Positions 20,811-33,561 of a stretch of 64,000 bases of DNA are shown piece after piece (position 1 is the first letter of the stretch; every line of letters starts with the position of its first letter). The position numbers and the translations under genes are program-made. Below the pieces are notes generated by a model. It worked only from the letters and a program-made list of their open reading frames with translations, was not told the DNA's origin and did not search any database. Where the stretch lies: the NCBI GenBank assembly GCA_037179385.1, contig CM074179.1, positions 7,192,001-7,256,000 of the forward strand, written 5' to 3'. Source of the DNA: Holothuria scabra (taxonomy: Eukaryota; Echinodermata; Holothuroidea; Aspidochirotida; Holothuriidae).

Positions 20811-22000
20811 AATCATTCTCAGATTTGCCACCAATATTTCAAGGAATTGCAGATTATTCAGTAATCCCCCAACTCTTTAAGCTTCTTCACAGGAAACCCA
20901 GAATCCAAAGCTTTCTGTAATATGAGCTCCGTATCATCAGTTTATTGTTTCAAAAGGGCAAGCTTTTTGTAATGTAAGCTCCATACCAACAGATTATTGT
21001 TTCAAAAGGGCAGAAATTTCGGCGCCGCAATACATCCCTTATACATCGGTGTTCACATTAGCAAGAAAAACCGGAAAACTCAGCTACTACTTACAAGCCC
21101 GAGACATGCCATTTCCGGTTGTCTGGGGGATCGCGATTTTTCAAAATTTTCTGTACGCTCTGTGCCAACTGAAGATACTGTAGTCTTTCTAGCACGACCT
21201 CATATTCTAGGCAGGGGAACCATTGGCCTTCCGTACTCAAATGCTCTCATACCACACCTCTCATCAGGTACCTTTCAGCCCTGTCAGTTGTGTAGTCTTT
21301 CTAAGGATTCTTTAGTTATTGAAGTGTCAAAATTTTATCAATGTTGAATGTTGCAGAGCATTGGCGTAGCTACAGGAGGCAGGGCGATTGCGCCCTTGCT
21401 CGAAAAAGTGAAAAATTCGAAAATTTGCCATTTGAGACACCAGTCAAACACTGCGGTTTTCCCAAGTTTTCCTCCAGAAAATTCCGAATTCTTCTTAATA
21501 AAAGTTCCATATTTGAAATTATAGGTTTTAAAAAGGCAAAGTTTTCTGCGCGCTTCGCGCGCCTTAAATTGCAAGCCTTAAAGCTGTAAGTGATAATAAA
21601 GCAGTCAATAAAGCAGTCATAAAGAAGTCAGTGGATAATTTGTCCTAACCAGTTCAGTGCCGTATCCGTTAAATTTTCTTCAATATAGGCTTTCATTTTT
21701 GTCTAACAAGGCAACAAAATGTCGAGAGTCTTTCGATGTCGCCGAGAAGCCTTAATCCCCGCTCCTTACGATCTTCAGTCGACTTGCTATCTCAGATATA
21801 TGCTGATAGGAAACGCAGATTCTTCGTAGTCCCCAAAGTATGCAAACTTCCTAACAGTAAACTCTGAATCTAATCTATTTTCTGCAATACAAGCTCCATA
21901 CTTACAAATGTGTAAAAGGACTTCAATTTTCAAGGTAGTACATCCATGCTTATACAGTAGTGTTCAAACTTACGAAAAAAAATCAGATTTATTTAAAAAA
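20811..22000. repeat. Diverged tandem duplication with short internal repeats
   Basis: The block 20860-21060 (aatatgagctccgtatca, gtttcaaaagggca twice at about 20945 and 20998, then catcccttatacatc.gtgttcac) reappears diverged at 21770-21975 (gcaatacaagctccata, catgcttatacagtagtgttca). The sentence ccggttgtctggggg..ctgtacgctctgtgccaactgaag at 21113-21175 recurs at 25850-25905. No coding signal. Confidence 0.5.
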
Positions 22001-22226
22001 AAATTGTTCTTGCTCGTAGAAAAAGCAAAGAAAAAAAAAAAAGGCATAAAGTTGTACCTTTCGGTCAATGGGGTAGGGTGAGTTGAATGGTCCAAAATTG
22101 CCCCCCCCCCCCCCAACACTTCCCTTAAGGCCCTAAGACACCAACAAAGTAACACAACTCAACTAGTACAAAATCGGGAAACTTCTATGCTATTGCCCCC
22201 GGACAGTCAGGTCTGGTTACGCCACT
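21359..22226. mobile_element. Possible hAT-like element
   Basis: Left end cattggcgtagctacagg and right end, inverted, cagtggcgtaaccagacc are related. The flanking 8 bp do not match, so these may be ends of two different elements. It contains a C run at 22101-22114. Confidence 0.3.
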
Positions 22227-23194
22227 GCATACTGTGAAGCATTTCAGAAATTGCTAGTGCAAGGTCCCACTGCTCCCCCTTTCTATATACATTGACCATA
22301 GCTTGTCATAGTTTACTTAGTCTAAGAGCAGCGATTTAATGACATTTCGTTCACTGATGATCTTTTTAGGGTTTTGGCATATCAGTTCTAGCTAGGCTCA
22401 AGTAGGCCGAAGCCCAATGGTCCTTTCTTTGAATTTAGTTAATTTCACACCATGCAGATTCTCTTTAACGATATCATGGTTCTTCAAAAAGTAGGCTAGA
22501 TCCCGCGGGGTTTTGGGCCAAAGTTTAAGTTGGACCATAAAATGAATTTGGTTAAATATTGCAAGGGTTTCACTTTTCATTCGGTTAATATTAGAAAGAT
22601 CGATAAAAATTCTTGTTGCAATGATCTGTCAATAGTTTTCTATAAGGCCCGGTCATTTTATGAAAATTTGCAAAGTGCTTTTAAAATTTGTGGTACATGA
22701 CCGTATACTATTGAATTGGTCTTCACGTTACGGCTTGGTTTGTGGTTTTTTCATAGTGTTCAAATATTTTGGTTCCAATGTTTGGCATGGGCCACAGGGT
22801 CTATTTAATGTTAAAAAGAGTTGAGGGTCCTTGAATCTTGATGTTTGGCCAGTTAGTGATCTTTTACTTATTAGTTTGCATTGTTTTGCCATGTGTTTGG
22901 TCCAATTAAGGCCCTATGAGTTGGCTATGGTCCTTTCTATGAAATTCTGCGAAACTTTTCCTACTAACTCCCTTATTTAATGTATTGTTCAAATGACATA
23001 CGGTAACTTAGTGAATTTAGTGGTAGTTTCACAATGTTAATTATTTTACCACTTGTTCAAAAAATTTGCTTGCAATGGATTCATGTAATCAACTAAGAGG
23101 AAAGTGTAGACTTACTGTATGCCACTGCCATAGAAGTATTACACATCCCTGGCAGACATTAAACCGGCGCGCCAAATGCTTAAAATTGTATTTA
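22227..23194. other. Unassigned AT-rich sequence
   Basis: Nothing recognisable on either strand. Confidence 0.4.
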
Positions 23195-23977
23195 GGCCTT
23201 CCATTCTCACCCTCTGTTCCACATTCCCTACAATAGCCTTCAAAATGTAATCGGCAAAAAAATCCTTACAATGCATAATAAATACGCCCACACCACCCAC
23301 ATTTCGCGTTTACGCTAGTTTTAAATTAGCTATTTTGAACGAATGTGAATATCAGTCCTACTAAACTTCAGCTTCGACCTTACCAATTTTAAGCAGCAAA
23401 CAATACAAGAACATGTCACGGTCACTAATTCCGCATTAATGTAATCAGAAAATGCGTCTACAGTAGCACAACTGGACCGTAACGGACATCATTTTTATAA
23501 AAGGGTGGTAAAATAGTGTAGTCTCAGTCAGATTGGAGTAATATTGCATTGGATATTGAAAATTGAATTCGTCTCAATATAACACAAACTGAAAAGTTTT
23601 CTCGTGTTTGCCTGAAAATGAATTCGCAGGAAAATTTATTTCGATTTTGAACAAGTTTATATAACCGGTGAGCAATCTGGGGGGATTCATAAGGGGGAAT
23701 TTCCCCCTCAGATTTTTTCCTTGGCCCCCCTCCCCAAAAAATAACTTTCTGGAATGGGAGTGTGTGTGACCTTTGTGTGTGTGTGCTGGGGGTGGGAGTG
23801 CACTGACGCCCGGGTGAACGTGCAATTGATACTGACTAAAAGTTTGCCAACATGCCCTTTGTGTAGGCCTACATCCTTTCGGGTTAGGTCAGAGGTTTCA
23901 AATCTACATGTGGTACGCATATCACTAATGATACAAGTTGCCCTGTCTTGACAGTTCGCGGCGTGGAACATAGCGTG
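23195..23977 (+). repeat. Dispersed duplication, copy A
   Basis: From ccttccattctcaccctctg to gttcgcggcgtggaacatag this stretch is a near-identical direct copy of 32325-33141. Relative to copy B it lacks about 45 bp spanning the left end of the hAT-like element (between caatctg and ggggattcat). Confidence 0.9.
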
Positions 23978-24117
23978 CTTCCCGATACTTCATCTGTACC
24001 TGCCCACTGATTACCTGAACCTTTTGCATCTGTTCTTGATAAAAACGGCAATTTGTCAAAAGGATAAGGACTTTCAAAAGTCGAATTGTTGTAGAGAAGA
24101 GTGCCGTTTCCAAAAAG

Positions 24118-24250
24118 AGACACTCTTAAATCGTAATATTGGAGTTTAAATCTAAAAGAGTGGAATCAGTGACCAATCGGTCGTTCGATTGGTCACTAAT
24201 TTCATTCTTTTAGATTTATTTTAACTCTAATATACTACTTTTAAATCTAT
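24118..24250. repeat. Long foldback hairpin
   Basis: The inner arms cagtgaccaatcg and cgattggtcactaatt pair exactly for 11 bp around a short loop (gtcgtt). The outer arms continue as imperfect copies of gagtttaaatctaaaagagt. Total stem about 45 bp. It may be a small foldback element. Confidence 0.75.
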
Positions 24251-25629
24251 TGATTTAAGAGAGCAGGTCAATTTTCCGTCGGGAAGACAGGAGATTTTTA
24301 TTTTTTTCTTCAGCCAGTCCATGTGCCTGCAGTGTGATGGTCTAGCGTCGCAGGGAGACGATCGTGCCGGGACCCGACTGTAAATTTCAGCCAGATATAG
24401 ACAGACCCCGGCCAATGCAAGAGTATTACTACTGGCAGGCATCCGGCAGGTTATGAGTAAAATTCGCCGGGAAATATAGTTGTAAACAACCCATTGATTT
24501 TATTCAATCTGTCTGAGCTGGCTAGTGCCTATATAAAATGACCACACAGGTGGGCGACCGGGTGATACTTTAAACTTTCAAGAGTCTTAAGAAACGGTGT
24601 AGAACATACCGGTCTCTCTGATCTGGAGATAAATAATCTTCTTCCTGTTTCCTCAATTTCTTTTCTCTTCCTCTCTGTTCTTTTCACCCTTTCATTGTTC
24701 CTTCATCTCCAATTTTTGTCAATTAAGTGGTCTTAGCCAATCTTACTGGTCAAAACATTCAGGAGGACACTTTCCCCCGCCCACGGCACAACCACTTCTT
24801 CATCTTTAATAGCGGGGCTTTATGTCAGATGAGGTCGGTAGATCTCAGCGGAAACTGGTTTGCCGAAAACACCTAACTGGCATCGGGAATAACATTTCCG
24901 AGCCAGTTCAAATGATTTTTCCTGTTAGTTACACCTCACGCCACCCCTTCATATGCCGCACATGTTACACGGTTATTCACCTATACAATCATCCGGTTTT
25001 CGTTTTCCCATATATGATGGAAGGTCAGAATACGTATGGAAGTTTTGTGAACTTTTTTTTCAATTTTCATTGAAAGTGTTCCGTATCACTCTATAATTTC
25101 TTTCTATTTCCGAGCAAATTTTTGAAAAAAATTTGGACACTCTTCAAGAGTTTTCTGAAAAAATAAATACCAGATTTTTTCACAAAATTCAGGTCTTGCG
25201 GTAGTTTTAGGGGGTCAACCTTTCCCGTGCACCACTTATACCTTCGATATCAACCAATAGCTCTATTTCATCTGAAAATATGACACCGTATTTTTAAAAC
25301 GGTATTTTACAACAATGTATCGTAATACCACAGGCGTCGTGCATAATTTGGGCACTGCGGCCCGGATCGCCCCCAACTATTTTTAAGGGTGTCAAAAAAT
25401 TGTCTGAAATATGAAAGTCTGAAAATCTGAAATTGCATCTTTTAAAACCATTAACTGCCGAGTTTCTATTCAAAGTTAGTTGGTGTTAAAAATAAAGTTC
25501 AATGGAAGTACGTTAACCCTACTAGTATGATGGCGGTTAGGTACAGTAGTTCGATTTGCTTTAGGAAGGCTGTTCTCAGGGCAAACGATTCTCAAGCATT
25601 CAGCTTGCGAATCACGCATTTCGGTGCAG
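24251..25629. other. Unassigned sequence
   Basis: No gene, RNA or repeat recognised. A pyrimidine-rich patch lies at 24640-24715. Confidence 0.4.
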
Positions 25630-25745
25630 TCAGTTAGAGTTTTAAGGCCACTTTCCAACCTATTGGTTCAAGTCGAGCCGGCCACGGCCTTTTTTTCCAG
25701 TTGTGGCTCACTGGCTTGTTTTCCCTACTCCATTGCATTTCGGTG
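25630..25745 (-). mobile_element. SINE, 5'-truncated
   Basis: The plus strand shows tttccaacctattggttcaa, gagccggccacggcc, ccagttgtggctcactggc and ttttccctactccattg, the body of the tRNA-derived family in minus orientation. The tRNA-like head is absent. Confidence 0.7.
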
Positions 25746-26544
25746 TAATCTTAAGCTTGACCATTTTTTATAAAAGAAAAAAATTTATTGCATACGAAAG
25801 TTCAAAATAAGGAACGCTTTAATTCTGCTTACAAGCTTGGAAATGCCACATCCGGCTGTCTGGGTGTAACGAATTTTAAAATGGTCTGTACGCTCCGTCC
25901 AACTGAAGGTGGCGCCCGGCCGTTTAGACGGTCTTCTAACACCAATTCCCACACCCTCCCCAAAATATTTCTGCACGATGCCCCATCCTGGCAATACCAC
26001 ATGATATAAAAAAAGAAACAAGAAGTAAAATGATCCTTCTACGAAAGAAGAAGAAGAAGAAAAAAAAAAAACAGGTGCTAAAAATTTTACTGCATCACGT
26101 GCGGGGTGAGTCCCTTAAAATTGGGCTGAGGCTTCCCCCATTAGTAATGATAACGACGTTCGCCGCTCCCATCAATTTCCAAGTTCGGTTCAAGAGTCAA
26201 GACTGGGGTCTGTCTGGCTAGCTCCGACCTCCATCTCGTTGCGGGGGGAACTTTGGCTTGAGGGGTTGTATCATGCTTCTTCCCTTTTCGAAATTTTTCG
26301 AATCATGGAAGTGTATGCACTCAATATTGTGGCACTACGGTCAGCACAAATTTTTCAAGTTTACATCAAAGGCGCCACAAAATTGCAATATTTAAACCTC
26401 TCCAGATAACAGTGGTTGTAGGTTATTTTTACTGCAACCTATGATGCTGCACAAATCAGGTGCGTTGGAGAGCATATTGTATTTAAGCAAAGTGTTCATC
26501 CTTGGACTGTGTCGTAACATCTGCGTACCATGAGATGAAATGTA
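25746..26544. other. Dispersed-repeat sentence and unassigned sequence
   Basis: 25845-25930 repeats the 21113-21175 sentence (tccggctgtctgggtgt, ctgtacgctccg.ccaactgaagg). The rest shows an A-run at 26048-26072 and no gene. Confidence 0.4.
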
Positions 26545-26790
26545 GTTAGTAAGTTAGTAAGACGGAATTTTACGGCGGCCCAGTTTCCAACCGATTGGTT
26601 CAAGTCGAACTTGAGTCGAGCCGGCCACGGCTTTTGTTCCAGTTGTGGCTCACAGGCCTTTTCCCTACTCCAATGTTTACGCTGCGCACAAGTTTTTAAA
26701 GTCTTCGGTATGACCCGGCCAGGACTTGAAATCCCAACCTCCCGACTGCAAGTGTAATGCTCTTACCACCAGTGACGGGGCTGCCATACG
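26545..26790 (-). mobile_element. tRNA-derived SINE, nearly full length
   Basis: Read on the minus strand, the head (TCACTGGTGGTAAGAGC, then GGGATTTCAAGTCC) resembles the A and B boxes of an RNA polymerase III tRNA promoter. The family body with GAGCCGGCTCGAC-like and GGAGTAGGGAAAAG words follows, then a cttactaacttactaacta tail. The plus-strand tail is gttagtaagttagtaag at 26546-26562. It is inferred to be mobilised by a partner LINE. Confidence 0.8.
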
Positions 26791-26859
26791 ATCAGGGGGT
26801 GATCGCCCCCGACGGACCAAAATCATCTGTCGGCGCCCTTTTCATGTTTTAACATTCTA

Positions 26860-28760
26860 TTTATTTATTTATTTATTTCAACATTAAAGGGTAAACTCGG
26901 TAAGCGAAATATCACCCGAGGTACGGCCCGGTTGAGTTAGGTGTATTTGTTCATACGTGCCTGTTTCTATGTACGTTTTAAAAAGAAAACATTGAAACAA
27001 TAAAACATGAAATAGGATATAACAATACAAAACAGACGAACGCAGTAAAAAAGTATAAAACTAAAATATAAAACATTATAAACATAAAAATACAGAGAAG
27101 CAGAAAAGTTAAAAAAAGGCAAAGGTAAATCTTGCGACAACCAACTTGTGTGTAATAGACACAAAATATAACAAAATAATAAAACATAAAAAATGAAATC
27201 ATAGGCACCAATAAAATTTCCGTAAAAGACGTTTAAAAGAGGATAATGAATTAGCATTTTTACACTGAATGTGCATTTTATTCCAATCTTTAGCAGCAAT
27301 ATAAGAAAACGTATTTAAATGATATTTAAAATTCCCTCCCTCTAAGAATAGGTTACTACTTGTGGTAGACCTGAGGGAATGATGATGAATGCCTTGCGTA
27401 TACCGAATATGCGCAATGTACTGGGGGGGGGGGGGGAGACCATTTAATGCCTTGTGTACCATAGTTAATCTTTTCTCATTCAGACGCATTGCCAATGGTG
27501 ACCAATTTTAAAAAAAAAAAAAATTTTTAAAAATATCTTCCGACCTGTCGTCAAAATTTGCATTTAAAATAATTCTGGCAGCAGATTTCTGTAAACGGCT
27601 GAGTTTGTGGGCATTGTTTGCATTACTTGTACCCCAGACTAAGCTGCAGTATTCCAAGATAGGTAAGATGTAACCATTGTAAAACAACATACAAGTATTA
27701 ATATCAATAAAAGGTTTAATGCATCTTAGTAGAGCTAATCTACAGGAAATGAGGTTACAAACAGAGTCCACCTGAACATTCCAACATAAATCATTGTCAA
27801 TATACACCCCAAGAATCTTTTCGGTTTAATACGTTTCGTATTGCTGTACCTTCAACAACTATGTGCAATTCCACCTGTTACTCTCCGTGGAATTCAATCT
27901 TTGTCTCTAGCCAATCAACATGCTTTTAGTTTTATTACTGTTTATAACCATTTTGTTATTCTTACACCATGTTTTGATATTAGCCATATCCTCGTTAATT
28001 TTAATATTTAATTAGTCGACAGACTTGCCCTTCAGGTGAAAAGTCGTGTCCTCTGCATACATGTCTGCGGAACAATGATTTATAACTTGACCCATGTCAT
28101 TTATGTACAAGACAAACAGCAAGGGGCCTAAGATTGACCCTTAATGAGGTACTCCACATGTGACAGGCAGTGGGAGTGATATTGCCCTCTTAACATTTTA
28201 GATTGTTTACGATTTGATAGATACGACTTAAACCATGCACTAAAATCTGCTGAAAGACCGTAAGTCGGTAACTTGTCAATAAGAATAGAGGGGTTAACAA
28301 GGTCAAAAGCTTTCCTCAGGTCTAAGAAAACTCATTCTATTACACACCCGCTGTCAATGGATTTCTTCCAGTCGTCGATAATCTTTAGCTAAGCTGTCTC
28401 ACAAGAGTGCCCCTCTCTAAACACAGGTTGTGACCCATGAATTAACCCATGTGAATCTAAGAACTGAGGGCCCCATGGACATGCTTTTCGTATATCTTAG
28501 ATAAGACAGGCAAGATTGAAATCGGTCGATAGTTGGAAACATCTAAATTCGAGGCACTTTTTAAAATTGGGACAACTTTTTCATGTTTCCACTGAGTGGG
28601 AAAAACAGAATTTCCTATACTATTATTTAACACATGTGTGACACTGTTTTTAATTACCTCAGCAGGTATCTTGAGAAAATAGGCACTTCACCCATCCAAG
28701 CCAATGGCCTTCATTTTTTACTCTAGCATCACTTATTGGCAAAATATATAATTTAATAGC
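26860..28760 (-). pseudogene. Decayed non-LTR retrotransposon (CR1/jockey-like)
   Basis: Minus-strand fragments in order: finger/palm remnants at 28100-28330, then the thumb (YILPILEYCSLVWGTSNA, RLQKSAARIILNA) at 27520-27810, and the C-terminus (DWNKMHIQCKNANSLSSFK) at 27210-27330. Stops and frame shifts separate them. It starts within the reverse transcriptase, so it is 5'-truncated. A G run lies at 27423-27436. Confidence 0.8.
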
Positions 28761-28906
28761 ATTGTTTTAAGTAGCAGACATCAAAATATTCAAATAGCCA
28801 CCAGTAATTGTACTATCTGCACTTCATTTTGTTGAAAGGGGCCATATTCTTTAATATAGGGACAGGTTTTGCCGAGACGTATCTTCATGCTTTATGCGCA
28901 CTAAAT

Positions 28907-30086
28907 CAGGGGCGTAGCCAGGATTTTTTCACCAGGGGGAAAGGGGGGGGGCACAAACTTTTTATAGGGGGAAAAACATATAACTCAGGGATAACTATGG
29001 TGAGACTATCAAGACTACATTTTGATGAGTCTGACTGACAGCCACTGGCGGCTCGTGGTCTAAATACATGGTGTGGAAAATTGGTATTGGTGGGAATAAA
29101 CCAACGGCGCCCAAGGCGCCGTGGGAGAGCGAAGTGCTCCCACCTACGGCGTGGTGTCCAAGAGCCTTAAGGCCCTTGGTGGGGTCCAGGGGCAACGCCC
29201 CGGTGGGGTCCATGGGGCGAAGCCCCCGCCGAGCCCTGCGATATTTACAAAATTGGGGTTATAGAAAGCATTTCTCTGCCTTCACATTACATTTGATGAG
29301 CATTAAACTGACTGCAAACTTCACCATTAGGCTATTTCATTGAATTTAGTTTTACAACTGGCTCGAGGTTCCCCAGGCTCTCACAATTCATTCGTCTTTC
29401 TTTGAGATGAGCATACATTTCAATTACACGTTTATTAGAATTTGAATTTTCTGTTAATATGAACTTCTTTTCAATTGATAGCATATAGCTAAAGCGTTTA
29501 ACCTATCACCATTCGTACTTAGTGTACCAGCTGGGTGAAAACCTACGTGAAGACGATACAGACAGTATGTGCGGCCTATGTGGTCCTAATCGGTTGATTT
29601 CCATTTTTTCAAGACTCCTCTTTGAAAAGAGACAAGTTTGTAAACCTTTGACAGTATTCATGTTGCATTCATATCTCACATTGAGATGGTTTTGGGAGCT
29701 AGATGAGACTTAACACACGAAGAGCCCCCGGGCACGATTGAGTGCACATGTATACCCAAGCCTCCAATAAGCATTTTGACCTGACTCACTGTGATTTTGT
29801 GAGACCGCAGCATAGTTTTCTACAAAGGATACACATGCGGCTGATTAAAGCGTTGTTAGTTACCGGTGTATGCATACAGTGCCACGAAGCGAGACCAGGG
29901 AGGGCAAGTGTAGGGCTGCCCGTAGTTCGAAGAAATTGGCCACTCACCTTTCATCATTTCAGCAACCTGGATAAAATGTAAATGCTCACAACATGTTGAG
30001 CGGGGCAGATTGCAATTGGATGCTGGGCACCTGGGGGCACAACTTTGCTGTGGGGGACGTGCCCCCTCCCATGGCTATGCCACTTG
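28907..30086. mobile_element. Possible hAT-like element with GC-rich core
   Basis: Left end caggggcgtagccagg; right end, inverted, caagtggcatagccatgg. The flanks CACTAAAT and CACTGATG match at five of eight positions. Inside, 29040-29240 is a GC-rich block with self-complementary words (ggcgcccaaggcgcc, gggcaacgcccc) and may be a separate nested element. No transposase. Confidence 0.4.
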
Positions 30087-30809
30087 CACTGATGTTAATT
30101 CCTTCCGCACCAAGCGTAATTTTAGGGGCGATACGCACTGTTTAACAAGAAATTTCCTAACTGGCTAACGATAGCTCTAATCCTAAACTAAACCATAACC
30201 CTTACAAAGAATACAATCGACACAATACAATGGCAATAACCAATCAAGAAACACGTTGTCAAAAAGTGCGCATCAACCCTAATTTTCAGCTTACAAAATA
30301 CACAGACTGACATTAAATTAACCATTCCGGCCAATGAAAGATGTTAAACAATAATTGTAGCGCAAATAGCCCTCTTGTTGTCGGGGATAATTGTCAAGAA
30401 GACAATAAAAAGAGTTTATAAATATACCAAAATAGCTTCCAGAACATTCAGGTTAAAATAAACTGATAAAATAAAACTGTTATCGTACTGAGTAGTAATG
30501 GCTTAAGAGTTTTAATGAGCAGTTTCCATTTGGACTATGTAGTCGGTTTAACAATCATCAGTCAGACCAAATGGACTGTGTATTATGTTTCGTTTCGTTT
30601 CGTTTATTGTTTTATCTCTTTTACATATAAACATACACATATAGAGTGTAAACACAACAAAAGAATATAAGGACATATAAAAGCGAAAGGAAGTTCACAT
30701 AAACCCCAGCGGGGGAGGGGGGGGGGGGCTTGAAAATATGCACTCCCTGAGAAGAAAAAAAACAACAACAACTCGGGGTTGTGTGTACGGCCTTTGAAAA
30801 GACGCATGT
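30087..30809. other. Unassigned sequence
   Basis: A short (tttcg)n run at about 30586-30605 and a G run at 30711-30728. No gene seen. Confidence 0.4.
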
Positions 30810-31040
30810 AGACCTTACAGTACTATGCATATGGTGCCACAAAAAAGTACGCCCTCCTCAAATTTAGTGGCAAAACAAACCAACACTGACAAATTCAGAC
30901 AGCTGATTTTGTCAACCACTCGAATACGCGTAATCTTCAACACGTACAGAGCGAAAGGCTCATGCGGCCATGTAATTCTATCGCTTTGATCCCAAGGATG
31001 ATGACGTCAGTGTGTCGTCAATGCGTATAAGGACTATTGA
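30810..31040 (+). mobile_element. Miniature element with terminal TGACGTCA (family copy 1)
   Basis: Shares with 38320-38575, 45250-45680 and 52890-53120 the ends gaccttat.cat and its inverse, internal words such as gtacgccctcct and caaaccaacactg, and TGACGTCA at 31002-31009, followed by gtgtgtcgtcaatgcgtataagg. Too short to code. Confidence 0.65.
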
Positions 31041-32319
31041 CACATCACTCATGCATGACAGACTATTTGAAAGCTGAATAAACTTGATCAGAAGAGTTAT
31101 GAAATCTTTTGTGAGCAATAGCCGAAAAGAAACCGCTAAATTAACTGGAGGGTCAAGCAAACCAGCCCCATGAGAATCATTCTCTCTTCCCGAGCTGTGT
31201 ATATCAACTCGGGGTTGTGACTGTCATGTTACGTTAGATTATATGGAGCTTTATGGTCCAGGTTCTTACCTAGCAAAGCGACCTTTTTCAGTTGTGGCTG
31301 TCAAAAGAGTTTCACAGCGCCGGACAAACTGTACCATATTAACACGACCGAACTTTTGAGTTTCGAACTTGACGTTCCATATGCACACAGTGTTAATGTA
31401 GCAACTCGACATTTGTAAAAGGGGGTCTATTATGTTGGATATAAATAGGCCATGACCCACAATTTACTCGTTAAGTTTAAAATAGCTATTTTGAGCAAAT
31501 GGGTGGTCAATTCTAGTACAATTTAGCATGTGTCATACCAATTGATAGAAAACGTCATAGAATCACGGTAACGTTCAGATGAAAGTTCAAATATGAGTAA
31601 CATTGAAATTTTTCTCTTCCTCAATTGCTGTCTTGGCCATGTAGTAATCAGGCAGTGTCTACATCAGTACATTACTTAAATTGGTAATTATGTCCTGTAC
31701 TTTTATTTGCATTTCATATAATTATTTTCTAATGTAATTTATTTTAAATTGTTATTTTCCAATTTTAATTTATTTTTTAATCTTTTATCATGAGTGGTGT
31801 GCGGCTCTTGGCTGAAAAGTTTCAAGGTCCTAGCCATCAACCCCCCGAAGTTACGCCACTTACGTTGAACGAAATAAAATGTGTTTGTATATAGCAAAGG
31901 TTTAAAGGTCGTAGATTGTTATGGTAGTATTTCATTGACTCACAACATGCTATCGTTTTTATGAATTAAATTCGAAAGGTTATAGTGATGATATTTTAAA
32001 TGTAATTTTTTGCATATACTTTGAAGGTAACATTTTTTAAACTATGATTTCAAAGTTTCAAATTGCGAGGGCGATGTAAATAAGAAAGAGTAACCTCCAC
32101 ACACTTTAAATAGCGGTCTCCTCATTCCGCTTCAGGGAGTTTACTTTCAAGCAGACAGATGGGAGCTGCCATCAAAGTACAATAAATTTACTGTGCTGTC
32201 AGTTTGGTGACATAGTCATGGGTTTGATAAAGTTCATCCAATGACTTCCCCAAGGGCTTGCTCAGATACAGAAATAGAGATTGCTAATCACGGTCTTACA
32301 TACAGGCTACGTGAGTGTG
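31041..32319. other. Unassigned AT-rich sequence
   Basis: No gene or repeat recognised on either strand. Confidence 0.4.
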
Positions 32320-32324
32320 CGTTT

Positions 32325-33141
32325 TCCTTCTGTTCCACATTCCCTACAATAGCCTTCAAAATGTGATCGGCAAAAAAATCCTTACACTGCATAATAAATA
32401 TGCCCACACCACCCACATTTCGCGTTTACGCTAGTTTTAAATTAGCTATTTTGAACGAATGTGAATATCAATCCTGCTAAACTTTAGCTTCGACCATACC
32501 AATTTAAAGCAGTAAACAATACAAGAACATGCCACGGTCACTAATTCCGCATTTATGTAATCAGAAAATGCGTCTACAGTAGCACAACTAACGGACATCA
32601 TTTTTATAAAAGGGTGGTAAAATAGTGTAGTCTCAGTCAGATTGGAGTAATATTGCATTGAATATTGAAAATTGAATTCGTCTTAATATAACACAAACTG
32701 AAAAGTTTTCTCGTCTTTGCCTGAAAATGAATTCGCAGGAAAATTCATTTCGATTTTGGAAACAAGTATATATAACTGGTGAGCAATCTGTAAATAAGAA
32801 TATTTGCAGTGGCGGCTCCACCCGGGGGGGGGGGGGGAGGTTCATGAGGGGGAATTTTCCCCCTCAGATTTTTTCCTTGCCCCCCCCCAAAAAAAAAAAT
32901 AATTTTCTGGAATGGAAGTGTGTGTGACCTTTGTGTGTGTGTGCTGGGGGTGGGAGTGCACTGGCGCCCGGGTGTACGTGCAATTGATACTGACTAAAAG
33001 TTTGCCTACATGCCCTTTGTGTAGGCCTACATCCTTCCGGGTTAGGTCAGGGGTTTCAAATCTACATGTGGTATGCATATCACTAATGATACAAGTTGCC
33101 CTGTCTTGACAGTTCGCGGCGTGGCACATAGCGTGCTTCAT
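32325..33141 (+). repeat. Dispersed duplication, copy B
   Basis: Direct near-identical copy of 23195-23977. The unit includes both unique-looking sequence and the left part of the hAT-like element that starts at 32807, so the duplicated block was made after the element inserted, or copy A came from this arrangement and then lost the element end. Confidence 0.9.
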
Positions 33142-33553
33142 TTATGCTTCTTTGTTTCTTATTCTCCCTCACGCATTCATCAATTATTTCTGTAGGCTAC
33201 GCGTCAGCTGATGATGGTGTCATTACAGCTAAACACTACTTCAACACTTTGCCCATCCCCAGCACCCCACCCAAGTGAAAAAAATCTGGTTAAGCCACTT
33301 ACTAGTATAGTGGTACTCTGTGGCACCGCCCAAGTGTGATACTCCTAAAGAAAAAAAGTAATTAACCTTGGAGTTAGATCAATCGAAAATTCAAATAATA
33401 TACCTCTCCCGGGACTTAAGTTTTCATCAAGAGATATATGCTAAAACCTCTTTGCCCCTGGACCCCTCCAAGGACCCAAAGGAGGGCTCCTCAGCATTTT
33501 CCTTTGCTCTCACTTTACCCCCCTCCCAAATTTGACATTCGGCGCCGCCGCTG
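32807..33553. mobile_element. hAT-like non-autonomous element with perfect 8-bp target duplication
   Basis: Left end CAGTGGCGGCTCC; right end, inverted, CAGCGGCGGCGCC. AATATTTG stands directly outside both ends (32799-32806 and 33554-33561). The 747-bp interior begins with a run of G after the left end, contains a tgtgtgtgtg tract, and has no transposase frame. The 8-bp duplication and CAGYGGCG ends fit the hAT superfamily. Confidence 0.88.
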
Positions 33554-33561
33554 AATATTTG

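Noticed and set aside
27199..27807. Two independent minus-strand protein genes
   Set aside because: They are consecutive thumb and C-terminal fragments of one decayed retrotransposon.
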